Source: Oceanobacillus bengalensis
Lineage (GTDB): Bacteria > Bacillota > Bacilli > Bacillales > Amphibacillaceae
Direction: 5' to 3'
Assembly (NCBI RefSeq): GCF_003628445.1
Contig: NZ_RBZO01000008.1
Location: 62,001-126,000, forward strand
Length of the DNA stretch: 64,000 nt
The position numbers were made by a program, and so were the translations under genes. Of this stretch, positions 9,119 to 17,229 are shown in pieces (within the stretch, counting starts at the first letter, position 1; every line of letters starts with the position of its first letter). The notes below the pieces were generated by a model. That model had not been told where the DNA came from. It made no database searches and saw nothing but the letters and a program-made list of their open reading frames with translations.

Positions 9119-10147
9119 TTGACAATAACCCCAAGACCAAAACCATATACCGTTTTATGTTATGAGGCATTGTTTAGGTGGCTAAAAGAAAAACACAGAC
9201 ATAATAAAATTTTGAACCAAGATTACGGCCATCAATTAGCTGGACATTTAGGAGAACAGCAGGTTGACTACAAATTAAGCATTTACCCACATAACAATTT
9301 CCGCTATTTTCAGGGAATTCGTTTAAAGATTAACCACAAATTTTTCCAAATGGACGGAGTACTACTCTTCAACTCCTTTATTCTCATTTTAGAAATAAAA
9401 AATTGGAAAGGCACACTTCAATATAATCCTGAAACAAATAGCATTACTCAAACCTTCCAAAACGTTAAAAAAAATTACCAAAATCCTATTACACAAGTGA
9501 ATAACCATGAAATGCAATTAAATTCTTGGTTACAAGAGGTACCAGGAATATTCGGTGTACCTATTGAATCTTTAGTAGTAATCAGTGATTCTACCACAAT
9601 TTTTAATAGTCCTAATAATAACCCAGAGCTTTACAAAAAAATGATTTATGCAGATAGCTTAATCCAAAAAATTAATGAATTAAAAATAAAACATACAAAA
9701 AAATTACTAAAGAAAGAAGAAATAGATTATCTCGAAGAAACTTTTCTTCGATGTGATACCCCACTAAAGCCAAACCTAATCAAACAATACAAGATCCCTA
9801 GTGAATATTTCATTAATGGAATTGAATGTAGTCATTGTGGCCACAGTCCCATGAGTCGTCTGTATAAAAGTTGGCAATGTGCAAAGTGTTATTATAAGGA
9901 TCCACTTGCGCATGAAAGAAAAATTCTTGATTACTTTTTACTGTTCAACTCAAGCATTACAAATAAAGAATGTCGAAGCATCCTTCAACTAAATAATGAC
10001 AATACCGCATACACACTCTTAAACTCAATGGGCCTAAAACAAACTGGAAAAAACAAAGGGAGGAAATATCATGCTCCCTCATTAGATAACTTCCCACAAA
10101 AATCATATGTTCCCAATAAAAGAATTAACATACTGGATTATAATTGA
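9119..10147 (+). CDS. NERD domain protein with zinc ribbon
   Basis: 342 aa. The nuclease-related (NERD) domain spans about residues 40-160, with HLGEQQVDYKL, MDGVLLF and the signature ILEIKNWKG. A zinc-ribbon follows (CSHCGH...CAKC, about residues 238-260), then a short helical C-terminal region. NERD proteins are distant relatives of restriction-type nucleases; the actual role is unknown. The start is TTG, chosen because GAGGAG lies 8 nt upstream. It stands alone, between array 1 and a convergent HAD gene. Confidence 0.85.
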   Translation: MTITPRPKPYTVLCYEALFRWLKEKHRHNKILNQDYGHQLAGHLGEQQVDYKLSIYPHNNFRYFQGIRLKINHKFFQMDGVLLFNSFILILEIKNWKGTLQYNPETNSITQTFQNVKKNYQNPITQVNNHEMQLNSWLQEVPGIFGVPIESLVVISDSTTIFNSPNNNPELYKKMIYADSLIQKINELKIKHTKKLLKKEEIDYLEETFLRCDTPLKPNLIKQYKIPSEYFINGIECSHCGHSPMSRLYKSWQCAKCYYKDPLAHERKILDYFLLFNSSITNKECRSILQLNNDNTAYTLLNSMGLKQTGKNKGRKYHAPSLDNFPQKSYVPNKRINILDYN

Positions 10148-10183
10148 ACAAAAGAGCAGTCAATCAAATGGCTGCTCTTTTGT
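10148..10183. terminator. Bidirectional terminator, NERD gene / HAD gene
   Basis: ACAAAAGAGCAG and CTGCTCTTTTGT arms with A-rich and T-rich flanks, between two convergent genes. Confidence 0.85.
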
Positions 10184-10199
10184 TTACGTTAACTTGCTA

Positions 10200-10982
10200 C
10201 TATTTCCCCAACAACCCCAATACTTCCCAAAGCTCTGCAACCTCATAAGTCGGCACAATATCTCCAGCGCTCGGAACCCCCTCTCGATTAACCCAAACAG
10301 ATTTAATTCCAGTACGATTTGCGCCTAAGATGTCCGTGTTCAGGTTATCACCAACCATCAACACTTCCTCTCGGTTAACAGAAAGCAGCTCCAATGCGTG
10401 TTCAAATATACCTTGATCCGGCTTGCCACGGCCATAGTCACCGGAAATAACGATTTCATGAAAATACGGCCTTAATTCAGGTGTTATCTCGAGCTTGATA
10501 GTTTGGAGTTCTGGTGATCCATTTGTTAGGAGCAACAATTTATAATCTCCCTTCAATGCATCAAGTACTTTTAAACTGTCCTCATACAAGATAGGGTTCT
10601 TTTTTCTCTCCGTAGGAAAAGTTTCTGCCAATTCTTCACCAAATACGGAATCATTAATTCCCATTTCTTTCAATCCACTAGTCCAAGCTTCTTTCCGGTA
10701 GCCAGGGGCAATCTCTTTAAGACGGGGAAACTCCTCTCCTTGGTCATTAAAATCCCCCCATAATCCTTCAAATGGATTTATCCCAATCATTTGGGTAAAA
10801 CGATAAGTGTCATAACTTTCGTAAATCTCCCGCGCAAACATGCGAACCTTTTCCTCTAACACCTCGGGGTTAATCCCAAACCTCTCTTCCGCCAATCTAC
10901 ATGTGCCTTCAAACGCTAGCTTTACACTTTTTTTATCCCATAGAAGTGTGTCGTCTAAATCAAATATTATTGCTTTTATCAT
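10200..10982 (-). CDS. HAD-superfamily hydrolase
   Basis: 260 aa, subfamily I with a helical cap. Motif I is DLDDTLLWD near the N-terminus, motif II LLTNGS, motif III the Lys in GKPDQGIF and motif IV VGDNLNTDILGA. It resembles the YjjG/YsaA group of nucleotide or sugar phosphatases; the substrate cannot be read from sequence. Single gene, convergent with the NERD gene and sharing its terminator; the ilvE promoter lies upstream in the opposite direction. Confidence 0.88.
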   Translation of the reverse strand: MIKAIIFDLDDTLLWDKKSVKLAFEGTCRLAEERFGINPEVLEEKVRMFAREIYESYDTYRFTQMIGINPFEGLWGDFNDQGEEFPRLKEIAPGYRKEAWTSGLKEMGINDSVFGEELAETFPTERKKNPILYEDSLKVLDALKGDYKLLLLTNGSPELQTIKLEITPELRPYFHEIVISGDYGRGKPDQGIFEHALELLSVNREEVLMVGDNLNTDILGANRTGIKSVWVNREGVPSAGDIVPTYEVAELWEVLGLLGK

Positions 10983-11055
10983 TTTAATTTCCCCCCTTAG
11001 AGTTATCTAAAAACATCTAATCTTAATTTAACACAAAAAGTTTTAAAATTTAGTC

Positions 11056-11090
11056 TTGCTTTAATTAAAAATCTATTTTATGATAAATAG
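11056..11090 (+). promoter_or_regulatory. ilvE promoter with overlapping palindrome / CodY-like box
   Basis: TTGCTT (11056-11061), 17 bp, TATGAT (11079-11084). The -10 is embedded in CTATTT-TATGAT-AAATAG (11073-11090), and 11074-11088 is 4 mismatches from the CodY consensus. Branched-chain aminotransferase is a CodY target in B. subtilis, so repression is plausible. Confidence 0.6.
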
Positions 11091-11119
11091 AAATCTTTAA
11101 GCTAAGGAGATAATTCAAA

Positions 11120-12247
11120 ATGGAAGAACAATCAATTCGTGTGGAAGAAAGCAGGTCAAGAAAGGAAAAACCAAATTCTGATGAATTAATCTTTGGAAGA
11201 CATTTCACAGATCATATGTTTGTAATGGACTATACAGAGGGATTGGGATGGCATAATGCGAGTATTGTTCCTTATCAAAATCTATCCATAAGCCCAGCTG
11301 CAATGGTATTCCATTATGGTCAATCGGTTTTTGAAGGATTGAAAGCCTTTCGAGGACAAAATGGAGACATTCAATTGTTTAGACCTAAAAAAAATGTACA
11401 GCGTTTGAATCGTTCAAATGAGCGTCTCGTAATTCCACCAATTGATGAGGATTTCGGATTAGAAGCGATTAAGCGACTCGTTGAAATGGATAAAGATTGG
11501 GTTCCGGATGCAGAAGGAACATCGCTTTATATCCGTCCATTTATTATTTCAAATGAACCGTACCTAGGAGTAGCACCTAGTCATCATTTTAAATTTGTTA
11601 TTATTTTGTCACCTGTTGGTTCTTATTACAAAGAAGGTATTGATCCAGTTAAAATCGCTGTTGAAAATAAATATGTTCGTGCCGTAAAAGGTGGAACAGG
11701 AGAAGCGAAAACTGGTGGGAACTATGCTTCCGCTTTAAAAGCACAGGAAATAGTTGAAAAAGAAGGATACTCTCAAGTCCTCTGGTTAGACGGTGTTGAG
11801 AAAAAATATATTGAAGAAGTGGGAAGCATGAACGTATTCTTCAAGATTAACGGTGAAGTCGTTACTCCTGTATTAAACGGTAGCATCCTTTCTGGAATTA
11901 CTAGGGATTCTGTTATCCAATTGCTAAAACATTGGGATGTACCTGTATCTGAAAGAAGAATTTCGATGGAGGAAGTATACGAAGCACATCAAAATGGAAC
12001 ATTAGAGGAAGCATTTGGCTCAGGTACTGCAGCTGTTATTTCTCCAATTGGTGAGTTGTATTGGGAAGGCCATCATCTAACCATTAATAACGGGAAAACA
12101 GGTGAAATATCGAAAAAAGTATACGACACGATTACTGGTATCCAATATGGAAAAATAGAAGATTCATTTAACTGGTTGGTGAAAGTCGGAAAAAAGACTG
12201 AAGTGAAACAAAAGTCCCTCAAAAAATCAATAACCAGTTTGAGTTAA
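11120..12247 (+). CDS. ilvE: Branched-chain-amino-acid aminotransferase
   Basis: 375 aa, fold-type IV PLP enzyme. It interconverts leucine, isoleucine and valine with their 2-oxo acids. Family features are YGQSVFEGLKAFR, RLNRSNERL, the PLP Lys in GGTGEAKTGGNYA, EVGSMNVFF and SGTAAVISPIGE. RBS AAGGAG lies upstream of ATG. It is slightly longer than B. subtilis YbgE/YwaA because of a short basic C-terminal tail. Monocistronic with its own promoter and terminator; it completes the ilvBH/ilvD pathway encoded nearby. Confidence 0.95.
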   Translation: MEEQSIRVEESRSRKEKPNSDELIFGRHFTDHMFVMDYTEGLGWHNASIVPYQNLSISPAAMVFHYGQSVFEGLKAFRGQNGDIQLFRPKKNVQRLNRSNERLVIPPIDEDFGLEAIKRLVEMDKDWVPDAEGTSLYIRPFIISNEPYLGVAPSHHFKFVIILSPVGSYYKEGIDPVKIAVENKYVRAVKGGTGEAKTGGNYASALKAQEIVEKEGYSQVLWLDGVEKKYIEEVGSMNVFFKINGEVVTPVLNGSILSGITRDSVIQLLKHWDVPVSERRISMEEVYEAHQNGTLEEAFGSGTAAVISPIGELYWEGHHLTINNGKTGEISKKVYDTITGIQYGKIEDSFNWLVKVGKKTEVKQKSLKKSITSLS

Positions 12248-12274
12248 AGTACAAATAATAAAACAACGAATGAT

Positions 12275-12314
12275 TAAGCAGCCAATTAGCATATCGATTG
12301 GACTGCTTTTTTTT
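12275..12314 (+). terminator. ilvE terminator
   Basis: AAGCAG-C-CAAT and ATTGG-A-CTGCTT arms followed by TTTTTTTT. Confidence 0.9.
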
Positions 12315-12368
12315 GTTAATGAGACTATGATAAAAGTTTACTTATCAGAATTCGGAAGGGGATTTTAA

Positions 12369-12779
12369 ATGAAGGAAAAATTACTAAGGATCGGAACCAC
12401 CTATATTCCAGTTACGAATGTGGAGCTTTCATCTGAATGGTATGTAACGAATTTAGATGCAGAACTAAGCTATAAGGATGATGATAAAGCGATTTTAAAT
12501 CTTGCAAACCAGAGTATCTTTCTTGTTAAATCAAACGAAGACCAACGTTCCAATTTCATTGATATTTATGGTGAGGAACGTTTTTCAATCACATTTGAAG
12601 TGAATGGTTTAAATGCTTTAAAATCAATTCATATGGATTTTAAAGATAAAGGGATTAGGGTTTGTGATATTGAAAATAGAGGACATGCTGGAAGGAATTT
12701 TGTTTTCTATGATTTAGATGGTAATAAATTCGATGTTTGGAGTGAACTGAGTCCAATTTTCAGGAAGAAAATACTTTAA
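12369..12779 (+). CDS. VOC (glyoxalase/bleomycin resistance) family protein
   Basis: 136 aa with two beta-alpha-beta-beta-beta modules of the vicinal oxygen chelate fold: GTTYIPVTNVELSSEWYVTN at the N-terminus and NFVFYDLDGNKFDVWSE at the C-terminus. RBS GGAAGGGG precedes the ATG. The DxDGNxF segment is typical, with a C-terminal acidic metal ligand position. Substrate unknown; members range from glyoxalases to antibiotic-binding proteins. Single gene; a short AAATGACA/TGTCATTT hairpin at its end may terminate it. Confidence 0.8.
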   Translation: MKEKLLRIGTTYIPVTNVELSSEWYVTNLDAELSYKDDDKAILNLANQSIFLVKSNEDQRSNFIDIYGEERFSITFEVNGLNALKSIHMDFKDKGIRVCDIENRGHAGRNFVFYDLDGNKFDVWSELSPIFRKKIL

Positions 12780-12971
12780 ATGACATTTGTCATTTTCCTT
12801 CGCGGATTAGATGAAACAGCTCCAAATTAGATTTGTTTTGTGATCTTTAAATTATTAATAAAGGCTGTTTTGGTAATGTATGTTGCTTCTTCAACCTCAT
12901 CGTTTATAACTATTGTTACTAAAGCAACAATCTTTCAGAAAAGAAAAATATAAAAAACATGGAGGTTTATG

Positions 12972-13301
12972 ATGGCGACAATTGAGGACTTTTTAAAATT
13001 GGATATCCGTATAGGTACAATTATGAAGGCTGAACTTTTTCCAGAAGCACGTACACCTGCAATAAAATTAGAAATTGATTTTGGAGAAATGGGCATGAAA
13101 CATTCTTCAGCTCAAATTACACGAAGATATAATCCAGAGAAACTTATTGGGAGTCAAGTAGTAGCAGTAGTTAACTTCCCGCCAAGACGCATTGCTGGCT
13201 TTAAATCTGAGGTATTGGTTATTGGAGGTATCCCAGAGGAAGGAGACGTAGTACTTTTAAAGCCTGACGCACCTGTTAAAAATGGCACACCAATAGCATA
13301 G
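12972..13301 (+). CDS. csaA: CsaA-type tRNA-binding domain chaperone
   Basis: 109 aa, a stand-alone tRNA-binding (OB-fold) domain nearly as long as B. subtilis CsaA. Conserved segments are [31 protein letters not shown] and [16 protein letters not shown]. CsaA is reported as a dimeric chaperone linked to protein export. Two adjacent ATGs exist; the second (12972) fits the GGAGG better (6 nt against 3 nt) and matches the family N-terminus MATIEDF. Single gene. Confidence 0.93.
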   Translation: MATIEDFLKLDIRIGTIMKAELFPEARTPAIKLEIDFGEMGMKHSSAQITRRYNPEKLIGSQVVAVVNFPPRRIAGFKSEVLVIGGIPEEGDVVLLKPDAPVKNGTPIA

Positions 13302-13410
13302 AAATTTTCCAAAAATCCTAATTTCATGAGTAGCTCTAATTGTAACTGACTAAAAAATTAAAGAAAAATTAGCGTTGCTGTCTGTATTATAACTTTCTTA
13401 TTTTAAAGAA

Positions 13411-13440
13411 AAGTTGCAACCAAATATTCGGTTACAACTT
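13411..13440 (-). terminator. Terminator of spore protein gene
   Basis: AAGTTG-T-AACC and GGTT-G-CAACTT arms on the minus strand followed by TTCTTT, just past the stop of the small acid-soluble protein gene. Confidence 0.7.
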
Positions 13441-13460
13441 AATTAAGGCTCTTTTGCTAA

Positions 13461-13652
13461 CTATTTATTTTGCATGCTTTGCTCGGCGATTTGAATCATT
13501 CGTTTGACCATTTCGCCACCCACCGAACCATTTTCACGTGCAGTTGTGTCTGCTCCGAGTTCTACATTGAACTCTTTCGCAATCTCTTCTTTCATGCTAT
13601 TGAGCGCGTTCTCAGCACCAGGCACTAACAATTTATTTCTGTTATTCGCCAT
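13461..13652 (-). CDS. Alpha/beta-type small acid-soluble spore protein
   Basis: 63 aa. It has the family signatures [18 protein letters not shown] and [17 protein letters not shown], the latter including the GPR-type helix region. These proteins coat forespore DNA in an A-like form and protect it from UV and heat, then are degraded at germination. The ATG at 13652 (MANNRNKLL) matches the family; a TTG two codons upstream is the alternative and is nearer the GGAG. Direct evidence that the organism makes endospores. Confidence 0.95.
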   Translation of the reverse strand: MANNRNKLLVPGAENALNSMKEEIAKEFNVELGADTTARENGSVGGEMVKRMIQIAEQSMQNK

Positions 13653-13678
13653 CGACAACTCACTCCTCGGGGGTATTT

Positions 13679-13709
13679 GAACAGATTATATCTGTTCACC
13701 ATTAGCATG
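13679..13709 (-). promoter_or_regulatory. Spore-gene promoter region with perfect palindrome
   Basis: CATGCTA (13709-13703, minus strand) matches the SigG -10 CATNNTA, with GATTA 17 bp upstream as a rough -35. Just downstream is GAACAGATTATATCTGTTC (13679-13697), a palindrome with 7-bp arms that would form a stem-loop near the 5' end of the mRNA. Confidence 0.5.
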
Positions 13710-13829
13710 TCTGAACGAATTCTTTTTAATCATGTAGTTTTATCCAATTGTTCTAATCTGCTATTATAGACCATATACTAAACTTGCATGCAAAATATGC
13801 ACAGGAATACATAAGGGGGAAAAAAACGA

Positions 13830-14291
13830 ATGGCAAAGGGAACACATGCGATTGAAATAGATATGCCGATTCATAAGATTTGGGATTTTGTAAGTGACAT
13901 CAACAACTGGGCACCACTTGTACCTGGTTATACGGAACACACGATTATAAACGATAGAAAATCAGTCTGGAAAATTAATGGGGATCTTGGCGTTTTACAG
14001 AGAACTGTTCATGTAAACGTTCATATTACGGAATGGAATGAACCATCAAATGTCAGCTTTGAATTATCAAGCTCAGGAAAAACCTGTGTTGGGTCTGGTT
14101 ACTTTAAAGCAGAATCCTTATCTCAGACGAAAACCAAAATGACAGGCTTCCTAGATGTTAAAATACAAGGCATGATGAAACCAGTGGTAAATCCAGTCTT
14201 AAAAACAATTGTTCCAAAGGTAGGCAAAGACTTCACAGAAAAGATTGCTAATAAAATTATTGAAAAAGAAACAGTACGTGCCACAAGTTAA
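13830..14291 (+). CDS. SRPBCC/CoxG-like ligand-binding protein
   Basis: 153 aa, START-like helix-grip fold. The N-terminus IEIDMPIHKIWDFVSDINNW and GYTEHTI are typical of the CoxG/polyketide-cyclase branch, and the C-terminal half ends in a long helix. These proteins bind hydrophobic ligands; CoxG itself anchors a CO dehydrogenase at the membrane, but no partner enzyme is nearby, so no function is assigned. RBS AGGGGG. A structured repeat and terminator follow directly, probably as its 3' UTR. Confidence 0.75.
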   Translation: MAKGTHAIEIDMPIHKIWDFVSDINNWAPLVPGYTEHTIINDRKSVWKINGDLGVLQRTVHVNVHITEWNEPSNVSFELSSSGKTCVGSGYFKAESLSQTKTKMTGFLDVKIQGMMKPVVNPVLKTIVPKVGKDFTEKIANKIIEKETVRATS

Positions 14292-14306
14292 TAAGAAAAA
14301 CACAAA

Positions 14307-14529
14307 CACCCGTGTAGCGACGTATGGGCTGCTCCCATAGTTTGCAGGTCGATTTTAATCGAACATTCCAATCGAAGGATATAAGGAAACATGCCCCTTT
14401 ATCGGGTATGCTAACGTTGGCGAAGCTCGGATTTAGGCTGCCTGCCTTTGAAACCTTTGATTAAGGAAGTTCGGCTATGTCGAACTGTTATCTTACAGAG
14501 GTGAGAAAAGTCCACTAGCAGCACGGGTG
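14307..14529 (+). repeat. Structured interspersed element, copy 2
   Basis: About 223 bp closed by CACCCGTG (14307-14314) and CACGGGTG (14522-14529). It shares the inner block AAGGAAACATGCCCC, TTTATCGGGTATGC, AACGTTGGC and GAGGTGAG with the copy at 5013-5221, in the same order. It lies between the SRPBCC gene and an intrinsic terminator, so it would be transcribed and could be processed as a stable RNA. Confidence 0.6.
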
Positions 14530-14541
14530 CTGGACATCGAG

Positions 14542-14585
14542 CAAAGACGGATTTCCCCTAAGGAAATTCGTCTTTGTTATTTTTT
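14542..14585 (+). terminator. Terminator after SRPBCC gene / structured element
   Basis: CAAAGACGGATTTCC and GGAAATTCGTCTTTG arms (one mismatch) followed by TTATTTTTT. Confidence 0.9.
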
Positions 14586-14671
14586 CAACATTTCACTTTT
14601 ATTTACTCCCTTCTACTCTGGTGTTAAAGTATAAGATGGCAAACAATCAGTAAGGAAGGGAATAATCTTTC

Positions 14672-15538
14672 ATGACTTTTATAAAACAAAATAAAACATG
14701 GCTTGAATATTTTTATATCATTTTTGGGGCAACGATTGTGGCGGTAACATATAATATGTTCTTCTTGCCATCAAAGCTTGCGGCTGGCGGAATTTCAGGA
14801 GTTAGTACCATCCTTTTTGAACTTTATGGACTTAGTCCTTCTTTTGTTCAATTTGTCGTTAATATTCCACTGTTCATTATTGGTTGGTTGACGATGGGAA
14901 AAGATTTCACATGGAAAACGTTAGTTGGAACGTTTTGCATACCATTTGTAATTTTTCTAACGAAGGATATACCATTTGTTGTAACGAATCCATTGCTTGG
15001 CGCGATTTATGGTGGGGTTCTCCTAGGAATTGGACTTGGAATTGTGTATAAAGGAAACGGGTCCACAGGTGGAACCGCAGCAATCGCACAAATTGTGAAG
15101 AAATTCACTGGGATATCGAGTGGTTATTCGCAATTTATTGTTGATGCGACTGTAGTTATTGCTTCTATTATCGTCTTTGATTTAGAACTAACATTATTTG
15201 CTTTACTAGCCATATACATTTCTGGAAAAGCAATTGATTTTGTACAATTACGGACAGCAACAACAAAACTTGTTCTAATTATTACCGAGGAAGAGGAAAA
15301 AATTCAGACGATCATTCACAAAGAATTAGACCGGGGACTTACAAAGGTTCGCTCCATTGGTGGTTACAGTAATCAAGATAAAACGATGATTCTTTGTGTG
15401 ACCCAGCAACAAGAGGCAGTACAGTTGAAAAAGCGCCTAGAACACGATGCACCAACATCGTTTGTCATCTTCCTGAATGCATCTGAAATTATGGGCCGCG
15501 GTTTTTCATTGGATAAATATGATGGACAGAAGTTGTAA
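14672..15538 (+). CDS. YitT-family membrane protein (DUF161/DUF2179)
   Basis: 288 aa. About five or six transmembrane segments fill residues 12-195 (for example the helix beginning YFYIIFGATIVAVTYNMFF and the glycine-rich GAIYGGVLLGIGLGIVYKG), followed by a cytosolic DUF2179 domain (about 205-288). Bacillus genomes carry many paralogs; most have no defined function and transport is only a guess. RBS AAGGAAGGG. Single gene with its own terminator. Confidence 0.88.
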   Translation: MTFIKQNKTWLEYFYIIFGATIVAVTYNMFFLPSKLAAGGISGVSTILFELYGLSPSFVQFVVNIPLFIIGWLTMGKDFTWKTLVGTFCIPFVIFLTKDIPFVVTNPLLGAIYGGVLLGIGLGIVYKGNGSTGGTAAIAQIVKKFTGISSGYSQFIVDATVVIASIIVFDLELTLFALLAIYISGKAIDFVQLRTATTKLVLIITEEEEKIQTIIHKELDRGLTKVRSIGGYSNQDKTMILCVTQQQEAVQLKKRLEHDAPTSFVIFLNASEIMGRGFSLDKYDGQKL

Positions 15539-15620
15539 AAACATGTTGGATCGTCATTCGATGAGCAATTAGAATCTCCATCCCGATGAAAGGCATTTTT
15601 ATTACTATATTTTGGAAGTT

Positions 15621-15650
15621 GCTCTTCATTGCAGTGATGAAGAGCTTTTT
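15621..15650 (+). terminator. Terminator of YitT-family gene
   Basis: GCTCTTCAT, 7-nt loop, ATGAAGAGC, TTTTT. Confidence 0.85.
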
Positions 15651-15727
15651 CACTATTTTTTTCTGAGATTCATACGTACAAAAACATTCAAAAACCCACC
15701 CATCAAAAAAAATGAGCAGGCTCCCGA

Positions 15728-16048
15728 TTAATCACTATGCTGGTGACTGTGAATGACTTCATCTAGAAACGTTTCGGATTTGGTATGATCATGTAGGTCA
15801 CAATAATATACAACTGTTTTTATCTTATGGGTGATTAGGCAGGTACGCGTACGTTTGATAAAATTTTTCCAATATGTATATTCATGCGTTCCAGCTTCGA
15901 TTTCATCAAAACCTGTGCTATATTCTACCCAGTTATGCTTTACCTGTGGAATAGGATTCTCCAATACTTCCTCCGCAACAACTTGAGTGGAAAAAGCCAC
16001 TAAAGAAACAGACAAAATCATACCAAACATTAACATATATTTTTTCAT
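15728..16048 (-). CDS. Small secreted protein of unknown function
   Basis: 106 aa. The start at 16048 gives a Sec signal peptide MKKYMLMFGMILSVSLVAF with a likely AxA-type cleavage near STQVVAEE. The mature part is about 80 aa with two cysteines 14 residues apart (TCLITH, YYCDLHD) that could form a disulfide, and a His-rich tail (IHSHQHSD). An upstream extension to 16087 is possible but would hide the signal peptide and lies before GTGGTGAAG. Not recognised as a named family. Confidence 0.65.
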   Translation of the reverse strand: MKKYMLMFGMILSVSLVAFSTQVVAEEVLENPIPQVKHNWVEYSTGFDEIEAGTHEYTYWKNFIKRTRTCLITHKIKTVVYYCDLHDHTKSETFLDEVIHSHQHSD

Positions 16049-16105
16049 TTTCTTCACCACACTTCTATAAGTTTCCCCTAGTAGCATCGCTTAAAAAATT
16101 AAAAA

Positions 16106-17065
16106 TTATACATATAATCCTGGACGATGATCCAAGAAATTTTGATATGCGAAGCCTTTTACCTCGTCTTCTGAATAATGTTTTAGTAATGCTTCAATGA
16201 GGTTTTGGTATTTCGCCGCATTCTCCAAGCCTGTCACAAACGTGCTAATCCCATCAAAATCCGAACCAAATCCAATTTGTTTTACACCGCCAAGGGCACA
16301 TAAATGATCAATATGCTTAAGCAAATCGCTAATTGTTGCCTCTTTACTATCTGCTTTGATAAATGGTGGGTTATAGACAACATGGATTAATCCATTCTTT
16401 TCAAACATACCTTTTACTTGATCATCGTAAAGATTTCTCGGGTGATCACAGATTGCTCGTGCATTTGAATGGGTAGCAATTGGATAATCAGAGAGCTCGA
16501 TAATATCCCAAAATCCTTTAACAGTCGAATGGGATACGTCGGTAAAAACATGATGTTCGTTGTTTAATTTCACCACTTCTTTACCGAGTAATGTCAATCC
16601 ACCACCACGCGGTTCCCCTGCTCCATCTGCACAAAGATTGGCATTGTTCCATGTCATCCCCATCGATAACATACCTAATCGATAAAGTGTCCGTAATTTT
16701 GCCAAATCATTGCCGAAAGCATCGGCACCTTCTAATGCTAACACTGCACCTATTTCGCCAACTTTTAGACTTTCTAAATCCTGCCACCTTCTAATATGCT
16801 TCACTTCTGGATTTTTTTCGATTACTTCCGTATAGAAAAGGTCAATTTGTTCTAATGCATGCTGCCATTTCTCATCAGAAGGAACATCTGGATTAATAAA
16901 AATGGCATAAAACTGTACAGCTACTTCCCCTTGTTGTAACCGTACTAAATTCGTATCAAGTTTTTCCGAATTACGGTAGTCGAGTAATTGTTCTGGTTTA
17001 TATGCGTTCCTTTTCGCATGTTGTAATTTCAATAATGCGTCACAGTGTGTATCGATAACTTTCAA
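16106..17065 (-). CDS. Membrane dipeptidase family (peptidase M19)
   Basis: 319 aa zinc amidohydrolase fold, renal-dipeptidase type. Metal ligands are visible in order: DTHCD (HxD) at the N-terminus, the bridging Glu in LALEGADAF, the His in THSNARAICDHPRN and the Asp in GFGSDFDG. The family hydrolyses dipeptides, including some with D-residues. The start is TTG at 17065, with AAAGGAGGCG upstream and the HxD motif at residues 6-9 as in relatives; a longer frame to 17116 has no ribosome site. Single gene. Confidence 0.92.
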   Translation of the reverse strand: MKVIDTHCDALLKLQHAKRNAYKPEQLLDYRNSEKLDTNLVRLQQGEVAVQFYAIFINPDVPSDEKWQHALEQIDLFYTEVIEKNPEVKHIRRWQDLESLKVGEIGAVLALEGADAFGNDLAKLRTLYRLGMLSMGMTWNNANLCADGAGEPRGGGLTLLGKEVVKLNNEHHVFTDVSHSTVKGFWDIIELSDYPIATHSNARAICDHPRNLYDDQVKGMFEKNGLIHVVYNPPFIKADSKEATISDLLKHIDHLCALGGVKQIGFGSDFDGISTFVTGLENAAKYQNLIEALLKHYSEDEVKGFAYQNFLDHRPGLYV

Positions 17066-17229
17066 ATGGTAACGCCTCCTTTCTCTTAGTTTACTACTTT
17101 TTAACCGATCTACCAATTATATTTGCATTTGTCAGAAATAATACATTGTCATAAAATGCACAAATTTCCCTCACCTTTTTTGTGGTACGATTTATCCTGA
17201 GTAACAGTTTTTGTAAAGGAGCATTGTGA

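Noticed and set aside
12864-12935. Another interspersed repeat (GGCTGTTTT...GTTGCTT...AAGCAACAATCTTT)
   Set aside because: A similar sequence near 19448-19500 was noticed, but the match is short and AT-rich, so it is not supported as a repeat from this window alone.
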